A stretch of 64,000 nucleotides of DNA from Tribonema minus (Eukaryota; Sar; Xanthophyceae; Tribonematales; Tribonemataceae). Below the pieces are notes generated by a model that searched no databases, had not been told where the DNA came from, and was given only the letters and a program-made list of their open reading frames with translations. Numbering within the stretch: the stretch's first letter is position 1; the number at the start of each line of letters is the position of its first letter. The stretch is from contig JAFCMP010000146.1 of assembly GCA_017506865.1 (NCBI GenBank), forward strand, positions 992,001 through 1,056,000, written 5' to 3'. The translations under genes were made by a program, and so were the position numbers. Of the stretch, positions 21,838 to 33,723 are shown one piece after another.

Positions 21838-21972
21838 GAATGGAAATGAATCAAAAGATCGTAGAGCTCCAAGTAGTCGACAAAGTGTGGTGATCCGCAA
21901 GTGCCATCCACCGATGACCGTGGTCGCCGCTGCTGCAGTCATTGGCCACGAGTCAAACAGTGCCATCATATC
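21838..21972. repeat. Dispersed repeat, copy 3 of 3
   Basis: It begins ATGGAAATGAATCAAAAGAT and includes GTGGTCGCCGCTGCTGCAG and CCACGAGTCAAACAGTGCC, matching copy 1 almost end to end. Copies 2 and 3 are 0.5 kb apart in direct orientation. Confidence 0.65.
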
Positions 21973-22655
21973 CACAGTGGTTCATGCATCACTGCAACAT
22001 GCTGAACACGTTGTCCGGGCTTGATGTGAGCAAACAAGCGTTACTTTCTGTGGCACAGAGAAGTGGCTCCCAATACAGAATTCAGGGGACTGTTGCGCTG
22101 ACTGGATAATTGACATGGTGTGTGGTCATCTGCGTTCACCTGTCTGGCAAGCAGCCGCTTTGCGAACCTTGCTCTCAATCTAAGGTGTCTACTACATCTA
22201 CGAGTAGAAAAGGAGGTTCGCGCAATGCAATAGTGCTGTTGCTGTTGTGCATGTGTAATCACGCAAATGGCCGCAGGTCTCAAGGTCTGCAGGTGTTTGC
22301 CTGCTTCTTGTGACCACACTGGCTTGCGTGTCCACACTGCTTTACAGTAGCAGCAGTGACGCGTGCGTGTATGCTGCGGGCTTGCCTGGCTCATGTACAC
22401 GTGTCACTTTTTACTGCGTAAAACAATACATTAGATGCTGGTTGCTACCCTGACATCAATCAACTGGGTGTTTTAACGCTCACGCACAAATTGTTATGAT
22501 GCGCAATACATGTTGACCTCTTATTGAAGAGAGTTGCTTCTCAAAGTACTTCAGCACACTGCAAATATACTTCAATGATCCTTGGCTCGCAGCTCACAGC
22601 AGCTACCACACCAAGTACCCCAAGTCAATCTCCCTGGGGATCGCCACTGTCTCAC

Positions 22656-25600
22656 CTGCGCACGGCAACAGACGTGCCCGACGCGCCAGCACCGTCGCCT
22701 GCGTGCACAGCCGCACCGGCGGCAGCGGCGCGCGCAAAGGCGCGCAGCCGTACGCCCGGGTCCTGCCTGCGGCGGCGCTGCTCGCCTCGGGCCTCAAACT
22801 TGCGCAGGCGCCGCCGCCGCGCCAGCATGGCCTCCGTAGCCTGCTCCAGCGCACAGTGCATGCACTGCGTTAGGGGCTACTCGTTGTGCGGCGGTACTCT
22901 TAGGTGTGTGCGAGCAGGTGTTGTCGATGCAATACAACTTCATGCAGGCACTGATATGCGCTGGACCGAAAACACCTGAGCGCACAGGTCCACGATGGGT
23001 GGCGTGCCGACTTGTTCCGCGCGCTCGCAAAGGCAGCGCGCTGATGTCAGCATTGCTGTGGCCGGGGGTGTAACTCGCGCAGCTGCTGGCAGTATATAGA
23101 GATGTCCTCAGACACCCTAGTGTCATGTTGACTATTGTATGCTGACAACAGTCATCAGCATAAAAGCTACTGGTAAAGCACATTATGCTTTCACAATCAG
23201 CAATAAACCTACATGCCAAAGGGAGTTTGTGCAGGCATGCACATAGCGGCTGGTGCCAGAGTCCTGCGTTCAAGCTTTGGTTGTGCTTGAAGTCTTTTGC
23301 TTCAGCAAATGTGACTGCTGCACATTGTGCACATCCGATGCAATCAGATCATGCGGACTCCACGCACAAAATATATATGCAGGTCATGCTGAGTCGGATC
23401 CTCAACTGAGCGGTGTGTCTCTGCTGACTCCGAGTACATGGGCACATGGTTGCTGATGCTGGTACAGGTTGGTTAACAATTGGCTACGATGCTCTGGCAT
23501 GGCTACCAAGCTACAGTAGTCCGCAGCAAGAGAAGCATTGTTGACACCTGAATAGCTCGAGAATGACATGCATAGTTTGAGTTCATACCTACCCCAGTTC
23601 ACCACCAGAGGAACTCTCAAGTACTGGTAATCACGACCGCCACATTCATGTACTAACACACCCGCACTCATAGCCAACATAAAACTGTAGCCTTCAACCT
23701 TCAATGCATGCGAATACACACTCTCACCTGGCCAGTGGCCAAACCCCAGTCCTCTGCTAAAGCGCGTTCCACACTGCTGCTGCTTTGCCGTACACTGTCG
23801 CCGCCGCCTCGGCCGTCGCCGCCGTTGCCGCCACCTCCGTTGCCGCCGTTGCCACCGAAGTCACCACCGCTGTCGCCTCCTGTGCTGCAGTGTCTACTTT
23901 CGCTGGCACTGCTGCGCTGTTGACGTCCGAGCAGTGCATCGCTCCGTGCAATAACAGCAGGCAGCTCTTGGAGTGCATGGTGACGGGTGACTGGCACGCT
24001 CTCGGCTGCACGCGCTGCGTCGGGTGCCGCAGCTTGCGGCGCAGCTGCGGCACGCCGTCCCGGCGCGCTGCGCAGCGGCAGATGACGCGCCTGCATGCAC
24101 AACACACAAGTGTGATGTAGATTGTACCCCGAAATACGCATTTCTCACACTTCTGTCCTGGGACTAGAGTCAGTTGGTAGTGAACACGTGACGGTTGCCA
24201 CTCCACACTCATATATTGCTTCTGGCATGTCTTGAGAGACTTCAAAGTAGAACACAGTCATACGTCCATCAATGATGGTCGATAAAATTGTGCCTGAGAC
24301 ATGCACCAGGGCAGTGACAGCTGGCGCTGCGTTTGTGCCCATTCCAGCCACTGCAGCAATGCTGTTGTCGCAGGCCAGCTTCATGATTGCGCACGCCTGA
24401 TGTGTTCTGCTGAGCAATGTCATGGGGCTTGCAAGAAATCAGCTCCATAACCTTCAGCAACAACGTGTGCCCTTGACACATGTCACAGGACGTCAACGTG
24501 ATACTTCAAGTTTGCCTGGACAGCAGCACGCCATTAACAGCATCTACACAATGACTGCCAAAAGCCGCTTCATGGGCGATGGTGCTTCTGTGCTCAGTCA
24601 CCAAGCATGGACCAGTGCAAGTTGAGCACAAGGAAATCTCACCCCTTCCAGAGTCCCAGTCTGAGTCTTTGTCAACATCTCACCTCCCAGTCATCATCCA
24701 GTTGCATGGGCGTTCCAAGGAAGGCATCCACATCCAGGCCGACCATGCCCTCTAGCTCGTGATCCACATATCTGGCAGATTCCAGTGCAGCCTGCGCGGT
24801 GGGGGATGAGCAGAGAGCCAGTTCATGCATATGGCACCTTGGTTAACTGTATGATATAGAATGACAAGATGAACCAACAAGGTTGACCTTGCCTTTCGGC
24901 TTGTGCAGCGCGCATGTGGTAGATTCCAGTGCGGCGTGCATAGTGACAGTACATCTGTGCGTGCTGAAAGGGGAACGGGGGCGGGGGGGGGGGTAACTAA
25001 CCTGAAGGGCCCGCCGCACGTGAAATCCCCGGAAGGCCCTCTGCAGCTTGACGGCTGCTTCGCCGGTCTGCGCCGCTGCTGCTGCTGCTACCCTGGCTCT
25101 GATGCAGTTGGAGCGCGGTTGAGGAATGGAACAGATGTGTCAGGGTTTAAAAAACTTGGCATGAGGGTTTTGTGAGGGTTACGGTCAAAACTAGGAGTCA
25201 AGGTTGAATTGGGATTGGCAAGGAGATCACAGGCTCATAATACATAGTGACAAGCGCCGGTGTAAGGCAAGGTTCAAGCTGCGGAGTATCAGGAGGGCTA
25301 CCGCTTTGTTATCATATACTTCAAAATACTTCCAAGTCAGATACTGCGCACTCAGGTGCACACTGCCTGCCGTGTGGTACTGTCAGGTTGCCGAAAAGGA
25401 AGTACATATACTTCCAAATCCCCAAACACCAAGAGTTTTGGAAATGTGGCAACATGCCACCGTCTGCCAATTTGAGGCTAGGGCAGTCTAGGCATCAGCT
25501 GCCCGGCCCAAGCGGGCGAGAGGTGCAAGCTCGTGGCCATGCAGCAGCGCTCGCAAATGAATGCTTGTAAGTGCCGTCGAACTTCAAGGTTCAGATGACG

Positions 25601-28600
25601 TACCTCGCTGCGCGTCGCCCGCGGTACCACGCTTGCACACACAAGGCAGCGCTCGACGTCCTACACTCATTGCGTGTTGCCGCATTTACGTGTATATATA
25701 TATATATATATAATGCTTGCAATTTGCCGTCATACTTCAAGGTTAAGTAATGTACCTCTCTGCGCGCCGCCCGCGGTACCACGCCTGCACACATGAGGCA
25801 GCGCTCGACGTCTTATAGTCATCGCGTGTCGCCGCAGTTGCTGCTGCCGGCGCTGCTGCTGCGCTCGTATCCCCCTGCAGTTTACACCATGGCGGCTCCG
25901 GGCACCGTACAAAGCGGCCCGCACCGGCGCTGGCGCTGTAGACTTGAAGGTGTATCTGGAGGTTTGCGCGCGTTTCCTGCAGATGTAGGCACGTGATAGG
26001 ATTAGGGTTGGGCTGGGTCTCTGGCGTAAGTGATATGCACCTGAGTATTGAGCCGTTGTGGCCCCCTGCTACATTACTGGCAGTGGTGCCTAATTGTAAG
26101 AGGGTGGAGGGGAGGGGCAAATAAATGTCTACAACGAGGGGGCGGGGGTACGGTGGGGGGGGGAGGGGGCGATTAACGATTGAAAAAGCTAGCCGCTCTG
26201 TGATGCCCGAGAATGATGGCACTGCTGCCAGTTGTAGCGCTTTGACATGGTGCGGCACCTCATTCACTGTGCAATCCGCATAAGTTTCAAGGGCGGTGTC
26301 ACTCCTGATAAGCGCCAACGCCAATCCGGCTGCAACGCGCTCTTGGCACAGATACGCAGGGCACTTTCGTTGATGCAAAAAGGTTACCGCTGACAACCTT
26401 TGTGTTTGCAAGCATTCAAACCTGTTGCAATATGGCGCTGTTGAACAATTAGGGTTAGATGCCGTAGATGAGGTTTGCACTTGAGGTTGTAGGTTGAGGT
26501 TTTGTTCGCGAGCTGTTCGATATCAGCTCCAGATCATTGATGTAGGTGACTCAGCAAGCCTGAGTTGGCACGCGCAGGTTTGCTATTGATAGTAATATTA
26601 CTTCCTGTCACCAGCTTCCTCTCCGGCAACACCACCGAGTGTGTGTGTCACCTTGTGGCTGCCTCCGTTTGCCTCTGCGCTATGCATTGGTGCAGTGTGG
26701 CGTGCTAGCCTGCAAGCGTGACTTTCTCCGTTTGCCTCTGCGCTATGCATTGGTGCAGTGTGGCGTGCTAGCCTGCAAGCGTGACTTTCTTTCAAACCAC
26801 CTGAGAAAGTCTGAGGTGCACAGCACACGTGACAGTTGAAAACAACGACAGGCAGAAGCAGGCATGTTCAACTTCAAGTAGAAATAATTTCAAGTGCTGA
26901 CTTCAACGATCTGATATATGTATGAACTTGCATATGCAATTCCTGGCTGATTGAGGCATTAGTGTGGCCAACAACGGACGCAGTAGCACACCTGCACTGC
27001 ATTTCACAAAGGGGGCATTCATCGCTCTGCTTCCAATTAGGTGATGCGGTCAGCGTTCACTTTGGGTAATTCAGTCATGCACTTGCATCAAGGCTGTAAC
27101 TCTGCCCGGCTCCTCAAGGCATGAGCACACCAACAACGAACGCAGTGACATTACTGCACTGTGCTGCCAGTCAAGCACGAACAACAGTAGTGGAGGGCAA
27201 GCATGAAGTGATCGTTACACGCCTACGCCTTCCGTCTGGCAACTATGTCGACAGTGCTGCATTGCAGTGTCACATGGCTATGTTTGAGACAAACAAGCAA
27301 CTGATAACTGACACAGAGCTCGGCGGCAGCAAACTTGACACAATACATCGTAGTGAAGTAGCCCACACCAAAACGAATAGGTACCTGCCTGTGGGCCCCA
27401 ATAGGTGACCAATAGGTGATCATGACTTCAGACCAAGGCAACAGGAATGATGGGCACGCACCTGCGCTCTTTCCTCTGCATTTCGCTTCATGAGTGCCAG
27501 CTCATGGCCCACCTGCGGAGACAGAGGCCAAGTCTCAACACATGAAGTGCATCTTCAACACAAACAGTGCAGCTTAGTCAAGCGGTGGCAGCAATAACGA
27601 CATGAACATACATGCATACCCTGACTGCAGGTCCGCCTGCATCGTGCCACATTCATTTGATTTCCAAGTGCCTGCTGAAAGAGGTGGCTACACGTAGCGC
27701 ACAGGAACACAAGTCTTTCATCAGTGCGTACAGAGGCATGACTTATTTGACACATTGTCTGCACTTGATGGTTGCGATGACACTGCCGCAACTCTGATGA
27801 AGCTACACTTAAAACGCATCCCTGTGCTCCTGGCTTTACGCCGTACACATACACAGACTGTTTTCAGGGCTCACATACTTGTTTTCAAATGGCTTTGTCA
27901 GGAGTGCTTGAGCTGCTGAGCTATGTGAATGTAGTACACGCATAAAGGCATGCTCAGGCTGCACCTCCATCCCTGCCTTGAGGTTGTGGCCTGCCATTGC
28001 AACCGCACCACAATCGCAGCTGCATCGACAGCGATTGCATGCAATTGTTGAGCTCATGTTATGCACCTCTTTAGAACTGCCAATACATGACGAGCACTGC
28101 TGAAATACTGCTAGCAGCGCAGCGCACCTGCTGAGCAATGCCACAATCACGCTGAACGCTGCTGTGCGTACCTGCTGAGCCACGCTGGCGTCGCGATCTG
28201 CCTTGTGCAGCAGCGCGCATTCGCGCCGCTGCCGCGCTGCCACCAGCGCAGCTCGCGCCGCCGCCGCCTCACACGCCTCCCTGAAGATGACCATCTCCGC
28301 CGCCGCCGCCGCTGCTGCTGCCGCCGCTGCCGCTGCCCTGCTGCCCGCACACTTGTCAGCTGTTCCGCCGCTGCTGCTGCTGCTGTTGCCGTGCCATGAG
28401 TGGCGTGCGACTGCGCACCAGTCCAGCGCGAATGGTGCGGCGGGGGGGCGCACACCGGTGCCGCATTCGGCGCAGGTCACGGTTGCAGCTGCTGGCTTCA
28501 ACCACCACGCATCAAAACCCTGGCGGCCAGCGCCGCTTGCGCTGCTGCTGCCGCCATGCTCAATGCCAGTGCTGCCGCCGCTGCTGCTGCTGCCGTCGCC

Positions 28601-31600
28601 GCCGTCAGCGCTGCTGCCAGCATTGGCAGCGTTGAGTATGTCTTCACCAGTGGCACCAGCACTGTCGGCAGCACTGGCAGCAGCAGCGGCAGCGCCCCCG
28701 CCACCTGCCGCGTTGGCACCAGCAGCAGCAGCAGGCAGAGCCGCAGAGCAAACCGGACACACCCGCGGCGCAGGCGGAGTCAGGGACGCCTGTTTGCCGA
28801 GCGCTGCCCACGGTGTCAGTGCTCGGCCGCTGCGTCTCTGCGCCATGAGATAAGGCAGCATCACATGCGAACGTGCGGCCCACGGGCGGCCGCCACCACT
28901 GCCGCCGCCGCCGCTGCTGCTGCCGCTGCCGCTGCTGCCGCCAGTAGGTTCGCCGGTGACGTCGCCACCGCTGTCACGGCCACTGCTGCGCACAGAGCTG
29001 GTAGCATGCGGCTCGCCCGCGAGTGCCCACCAGACATCGGGGGGCTTCTGGGGGTCGCCGTTGAGCATCCGCACCCAGGGCGCAGCGCGCGCCACAGCAG
29101 TCGCGTGCCCCCGCACTTCGGCCTCTGAGCAGGGGTTGTCGTGCGTCTCCAAGCGGCGCAGCGACCGCAACGCAGAAAGGGCGCGAAGCAGGGCTGCGTC
29201 GTCGCCGCCGTCGCTGCTGCTGCCGCTGCTGAATGCGTTAAACGACACGTCAAGCGTGCGCAGATTTGGCGCGATGAGGGAGAGTGTCGCAGGGCTGCCG
29301 CACATCGCTGTCAGCCGGTTGTCCTGCAGGTGCAGCGCCTGCAACGACGGCAGCCACGCCGTGCTGCCGCCGCTGCCGCTGCTGCTGTCGCTGCTGCTGC
29401 CGCTGCTGCTGCTGCTGTTGCTGCTGCTGTCGCCGCAACCACTTCTGCTGCTGCCGTCACAGCAGCCTTTGCCTCCGACGCCCGCCCCACCGCCGCAACA
29501 GCAGCCGCCGCTCGCGCAACTGCCGCCGCTGCCGCCGCCGCCGCAAGCGTCCCACGCCCCGAGAGACGCGATGCCGTTGGTGCCGAGCCAGAGCTCGCGC
29601 AGCAGCGGCAGGCGCAGCGGCGCCGGCGGCGCGGGCAGGCCGCACTGGCTCAGCACCAGCGACGCGAGCGAGGGGCACGCGCTGAGCGCTGACCCCAGTT
29701 GAGCACTGCTGCCGCCGAGCGGATTCCGCGAGAGATTGAGGTGGGACAAGGAGGAGCACGGCGCGAGGCAGCGCGGCGGCAGCGCGTGCAGGCGGTTGTG
29801 CTGGAGGTCGAGGCGCTGCAGCGCGGGCAGCGGCAGCGCGCGCGGCAGCGCGACAACGCGGTTCGTCGCGGCGCTCAGCTCGGTGAGCGCCGGCAGCGGC
29901 GGCAGCGCGTCCAGCGCGCCGAGCTGGTTCACGTCCAACTTCAATATCATCAGTTGTTGAAGTGCGGCGAGGCCCGCGAGCGACGCGATGCGGTTGTCGC
30001 GCAGCGACACGCACTCGAGGCGCGCGCACGCGGCGAGCTCCGCAACGCCTCGCAGGCGGTTCACGTTGAGCGACAGGTCGCGCAGCGCGCCGCCGCAGCA
30101 CCGCGGCAGTGCGTTGCCCACGGCGGTCAGCCCCTCCACGCACAGCTCGAGCCGCGCCAGCCGCTGCGGCGCGCCCAGGTGCGCGATCATCGCCTCGGTG
30201 ATGACGACGTCTGCTGTTGCCGCCGCGGTGGCGGCGGGGGCAGGGGGCGGCAGGAGTGGAGGGGATGCGTCGGCGGCGGCTGCGGCAGGCGCGTGCCGGT
30301 CGCTCTTGACGGCGGCGGCGAGATGGGCGCCAAGGAAGGACGCGTACGCGCGCCGCGCTGCCAGCTGCGCTTGCGCGGCCGTCATGCTGCCACTGACGTG
30401 TCCTCCGCAGCCGCCGCCGCTGTGGCAGTCAGCGCCATGTTGACAGCTGCGGTCAGCGTGCAACGCGCCGCTGCCGCCTTCACCAAAGCCGCAGCACGCG
30501 GCTTGCGCTCTCCCTCCCTGGTCAGCATGCGACCCCCCTCCCAAATAAGTTCGCATTCCCCCTCCCTGGTCCGCCGGCGGCAGCGAGAAGTCCAGTGCCT
30601 CCGCGGCAGCAGTGCCCGCCAGACGCTGAGCTGCTGCTGCCTGCATCGGCGTCAGGCGAGCGCGCCGCGCCGCGGCAGCGCGCTCCGCCGCCGCCAGCGC
30701 GTCGCGCGCCGCATGCGACGCGACGTCCGCGGTGGCGGCGGCTGCGCGCTCCGCAGTGACGCGCGCTGCCTCCGCCGCTGCGCTGCGCGCGTCCGCTGCC
30801 GCCATGCGCGCCGCCTCTGCACGTGCGCGCGAGGCCTCGCGGTTTGAGGCAGCGGAGTGCGCGTCTGCCGCCGCCATGAGCGCTGCTTCGCTGGTGGCAC
30901 GGCTCAGCTCCGCTGCGGCGGCGGCGCGCGCGCGCTGCTGCGCCGCCTCCAGTTGCGAGCGCGCCGCGGCGTGCGCTCGCGCTGCTGCCGCCCGCGCCTG
31001 CCGGTCTGCAAGCGGGCAGCACATGATCATTGCATCGCGCGGTGAGCGCCTGGCCTGGTGGTCTCTGTTGCAGCGTGCTGTTGCCAACGTCCATGACCGC
31101 AGCGAACGCAAGCGGCAACACCGCGCGCATGTCTCTTTCAGCTTCAACTCACAGCGCTCACGAGTGTGGAAGGCCGTCACAGTAGCCCCTGCAGCATGCA
31201 TCATACTACGATCTTTTGCTTTGTTTCCATGACGCATACAAATGCATGACTTACGCAGGCGACATCAAGTGCAGCAGGCAGATTGCAAAAGCAGCAGTGC
31301 TCATCTCTCAACACACCTGCCCACGCCGCCTGCGCGCCGCGGCTGAGTGCGTCCTCCCGCGCCATCAGCGCACTCTCTCGGCGCGCCAGGTGGCGCGCTG
31401 CACGCAGCGCCACGAGCGCCGGCGCCGCGCGCACCCTCACGCGCAGCCCCCGCCACGCCGCTTGCAGCTTGCCCGCGCAGCGCTGCCGCATGACCTGTGG
31501 CCGGTCAAGAGCGATGTGGCGCGGAGGGGCGGGAGCGGGGGGGGGGGGGGTGAAATGGGGTCTGCACCGCGAGTCAAGATGTTGACGTTTGGTGTGTCGC

Positions 31601-33240
31601 AAGGAGCATGTGTGTCTGCTAGCGCATGTGGACTCGGAAATGAGCAGTGCTGAGTCCTTCCGCTCCGTGACGCTGCAGCTGCATGAGCGCCTTGTGGGTT
31701 ATTGTGCGATTGCTGAGCGCTGCACGTTGCCTAGTGCTGAACGTGCAAATGCCAGCACTTATAACGCGCCGCGCCGCCAGGTGCTGCTGCCGCCGTCACA
31801 TTAGCTGTTATAACCGCTGCATCCTTGACCCCCTCCGCCCCCCCCCCCCGCCGTACAGCTTGCATACACGCATGCTGCATCCTCTGTTTCAAAGCACAAT
31901 GTACGCCAGCATACGCAATAGCAGGAGCACGCGACTTCATCCGCTGTGGCAGCGCTCCGCCTCACCTGAGCCATGACCGCCTGCTTCCTCTCCGCGCGCT
32001 GCGCCACCAGCCGCTGCCGCTCGCGCGCCAGCCGCGCACGCATGTCGTCGTCCCCCCCCGCAGCCCCCCCCCCCGTGCACAGCGCGCTCGCATCGACATC
32101 CGCTGCCTGCGCGCCGCTGCCGCCGACTGCGCTGTGCGCGCTCTGTAGCGACGTCAGAGGCGCATGTAGATTGCGCTGTGCGCCACGAGCTGCGTCACTC
32201 TCTATGTCAGGTGTCGGAGCAACTGCCGTAACCGGCGAGCCACCGCCGGTGTCCTCGGCTGCGCCGCTGTCACTCAGAGTTGCTGACCGTTTCGGATAAT
32301 AATCAGGCACCAACGTTGGCGGTGCTTGCTGGGATCCGTCATGTATGCCTTCATGAGGTTTGGAAGCGTCCTCAGCTGCCGCTGGTTTTATTTCTGCACA
32401 AATGTGTTGAGCCTCCAAATCCGGGGCACTTGCTGGCAGCAATGCTCGCTCACATGCAGTGCCGTCTTCGCCTGACAATATTGCGTCTGCCGTGCTGCTG
32501 GCAGCAGCGCTCCTTGCCGCATTTGTGATGGCCGCCATCACGACCTGTGCATTTGCTTCGGCGTCCGCCAGGTTTTGCAGTGAGGCCTGTATCTCGCCGA
32601 GGAACAAATAAACTGTACTATCTACAACACTGGCGTCGTCTGCATGCTGCGCAGGCACCGCGGCACGATCCGCTTCTTTTTCTGCTGCTGAGGCATCTTC
32701 GTATTTACACTGGCGCTCCTGTTGCGCTTGCTCAGCGTCATTCAACGTAGGCTGCTCCTTCTCGTCGTCCTGCAGCGTGGACACCTCCGGCTGCAGCAAC
32801 TGCAAAGAAGAGCCATTGAAGGGCACAGGCACCTTTCGGTCTCGACAAGGCGGTTCTGGCAGTGATCGCAAGTCGTCCAGCAATGCTACTGCTCCCTCCA
32901 TATAGTTGTCCATGCCATGGCATGACTGCAAGAGCTGGATCCACACCGCTGACTGCCGCAAGTGAGCGTCATCGCCACCATCTTCATCGTGTGAACCAGG
33001 TACTCTGGTTTCCAGAACAACATCTGCGCTGAGAGAGCCGCCGTCCGATGACTCGTAGCCGCTGTCGGTGTCATGATCGTGCGCCATCGTATGTTCCAGC
33101 ATGAGCCCCCACATATCGTCATCTGAACCCCAGGCTGGTGCAGAGGCGGCAGTATGGCTACCATCAAGCTGCAGACACTGATCTGGAAGCGGCGGCACAG
33201 CTGCAGCAGCAGCGCTACTCATGTGCATGTATTGTGTCAT
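22656..33240 (-). CDS. LRRIQ1-like leucine-rich-repeat and IQ-motif protein, at least 9 exons
   Basis: Exons: 33240-31966, 31494-31317, 31005-28172, 27512-27462, 25874-25756, 25092-25002, 24792-24684, 24090-23728, 22840-22656; phases agree except as noted, giving over 1,700 residues. Exon 1 is acidic. Exon 2 has an IQ-like motif (LQAAWRGLRVRVR). Exon 3 has an Ala-rich coiled coil, then about ten SDS22-type LRRs (LRDLSLNVNRLRG, LECVSLRDNRIASLAGLAAL) with a closing cap (NPCSEAEVRGHATA), then a Ser/Gly-rich region. Exons 5 and 6 carry IQ motifs (VQAWYRGRRAER, VKLQRAFRGFHVRR). Exon 7 is acidic (LDVDAFLGTPMQLDDDWE); exons 8-9 give LAEDWGLATGQ|ATEAMLARRRRLRK. That order fits LRRIQ1, a cilium-linked family; IQ motifs bind calmodulin. 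Exon 7 has one extra A that breaks phase. The 3' end is unresolved. Confidence 0.65.
25604..25660 (-). CDS. Duplicated IQ exon in the LRR-IQ gene, possibly alternative
   Basis: A 57-base segment after TGTAG and before GTACGT encodes RTSSAALCVQAWYRGRRAAR, nearly the same as the end of exon 5. It is symmetric (phase 2/2), so it could be included to add one more IQ motif or skipped without a frame change. Its upstream part is cut off by a TA microsatellite, so the acceptor lacks a good pyrimidine tract. The duplicated unit also includes downstream intron sequence (CCTTGAAGT...GACGGCA). Confidence 0.45.
25690..25712. repeat. TA microsatellite at the edge of the duplicated IQ exon
   Basis: An uninterrupted TATATA run sits where homology between the two IQ-exon copies breaks off. 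Confidence 0.85.
26663..26788. repeat. 63-bp tandem repeat, 2 copies, in an intron of the LRR-IQ gene
   Basis: The unit begins CTCCGTTTGCCTCTGCGCTA and ends AAGCGTGACTTT. The period of 63 keeps any frame open across it, but no splice sites flank it and I see no reason to call it an exon. Confidence 0.8.
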
Positions 33241-33723
33241 AAACCTACTTCACCAAAGCGACCGTTACATCAGTCAATTTTAAGTTTTGAAACGATTTGC
33301 GGCAAGACGACCTTTGCCCTTCCCATTACATCCTCACTGCATTTAACCTCACTTGGCATCAGCTGAATGTGGGGCTTGAACACAACGACTGAGCAACGCC
33401 TAGAGTGTGAGAAGGTACCACTGGGCTTTGCTGAGGTGATGTCAAAGGGACTGGCATATGCCCAGGCCATGCATTCACGTCCTAAGCATTTGGATGAGCA
33501 ACAGAGACGGACGAGAGCACAGTTGTGCACGTGGTGTTGACGCATATTCAAGTGTCGGCAGTACAAGTCAGCCTCCACACCTTGTACACAAACACTGCGG
33601 GCGGCGCAGCTGCAATAATATGCAGCAAAGTCCATTGACGTTGAATGACAACTTTTTCACCCTTGTTTAAATTACTGGCGTGCTTGTCAAGGGGGAGCTG
33701 AACACGATGAACAATCCCCAGGC
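33241..33723. other. Intergenic, no supported gene
   Basis: Holds the promoter of the minus-strand LRR-IQ gene and the 3' flank of PPR D (which ends at 33724). No conserved AATAAA block like that of copies A, B, C and E is present. Confidence 0.4.

Larger units (their letters stand above)
20005..22655. other. No supported gene apart from two dispersed-repeat copies
   Basis: This stretch lies between the Ala-rich segment and the last identified exon of the minus-strand LRR-IQ gene. It must contain that gene's 3' end: a weak possible last exon follows TATATTTGCAG near 22570 on the minus strand, but the stop codon is not resolved. The repeat copies at 21316 and 21838 are listed separately. Confidence 0.35.

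Noticed and set aside
26663..26788. 63-bp tandem repeat as a coding repeat domain
   Set aside because: It is open in frame, but no splice sites flank it and it sits in an intron between exons that already join in phase.
28203..30847. Several plus-strand frames of 200-380 codons across the LRR exon
   Set aside because: They are antisense shadows of the LRR and Ser/Gly-rich exon. The minus frame has recognisable LRRs, correct splice sites and phase continuity.
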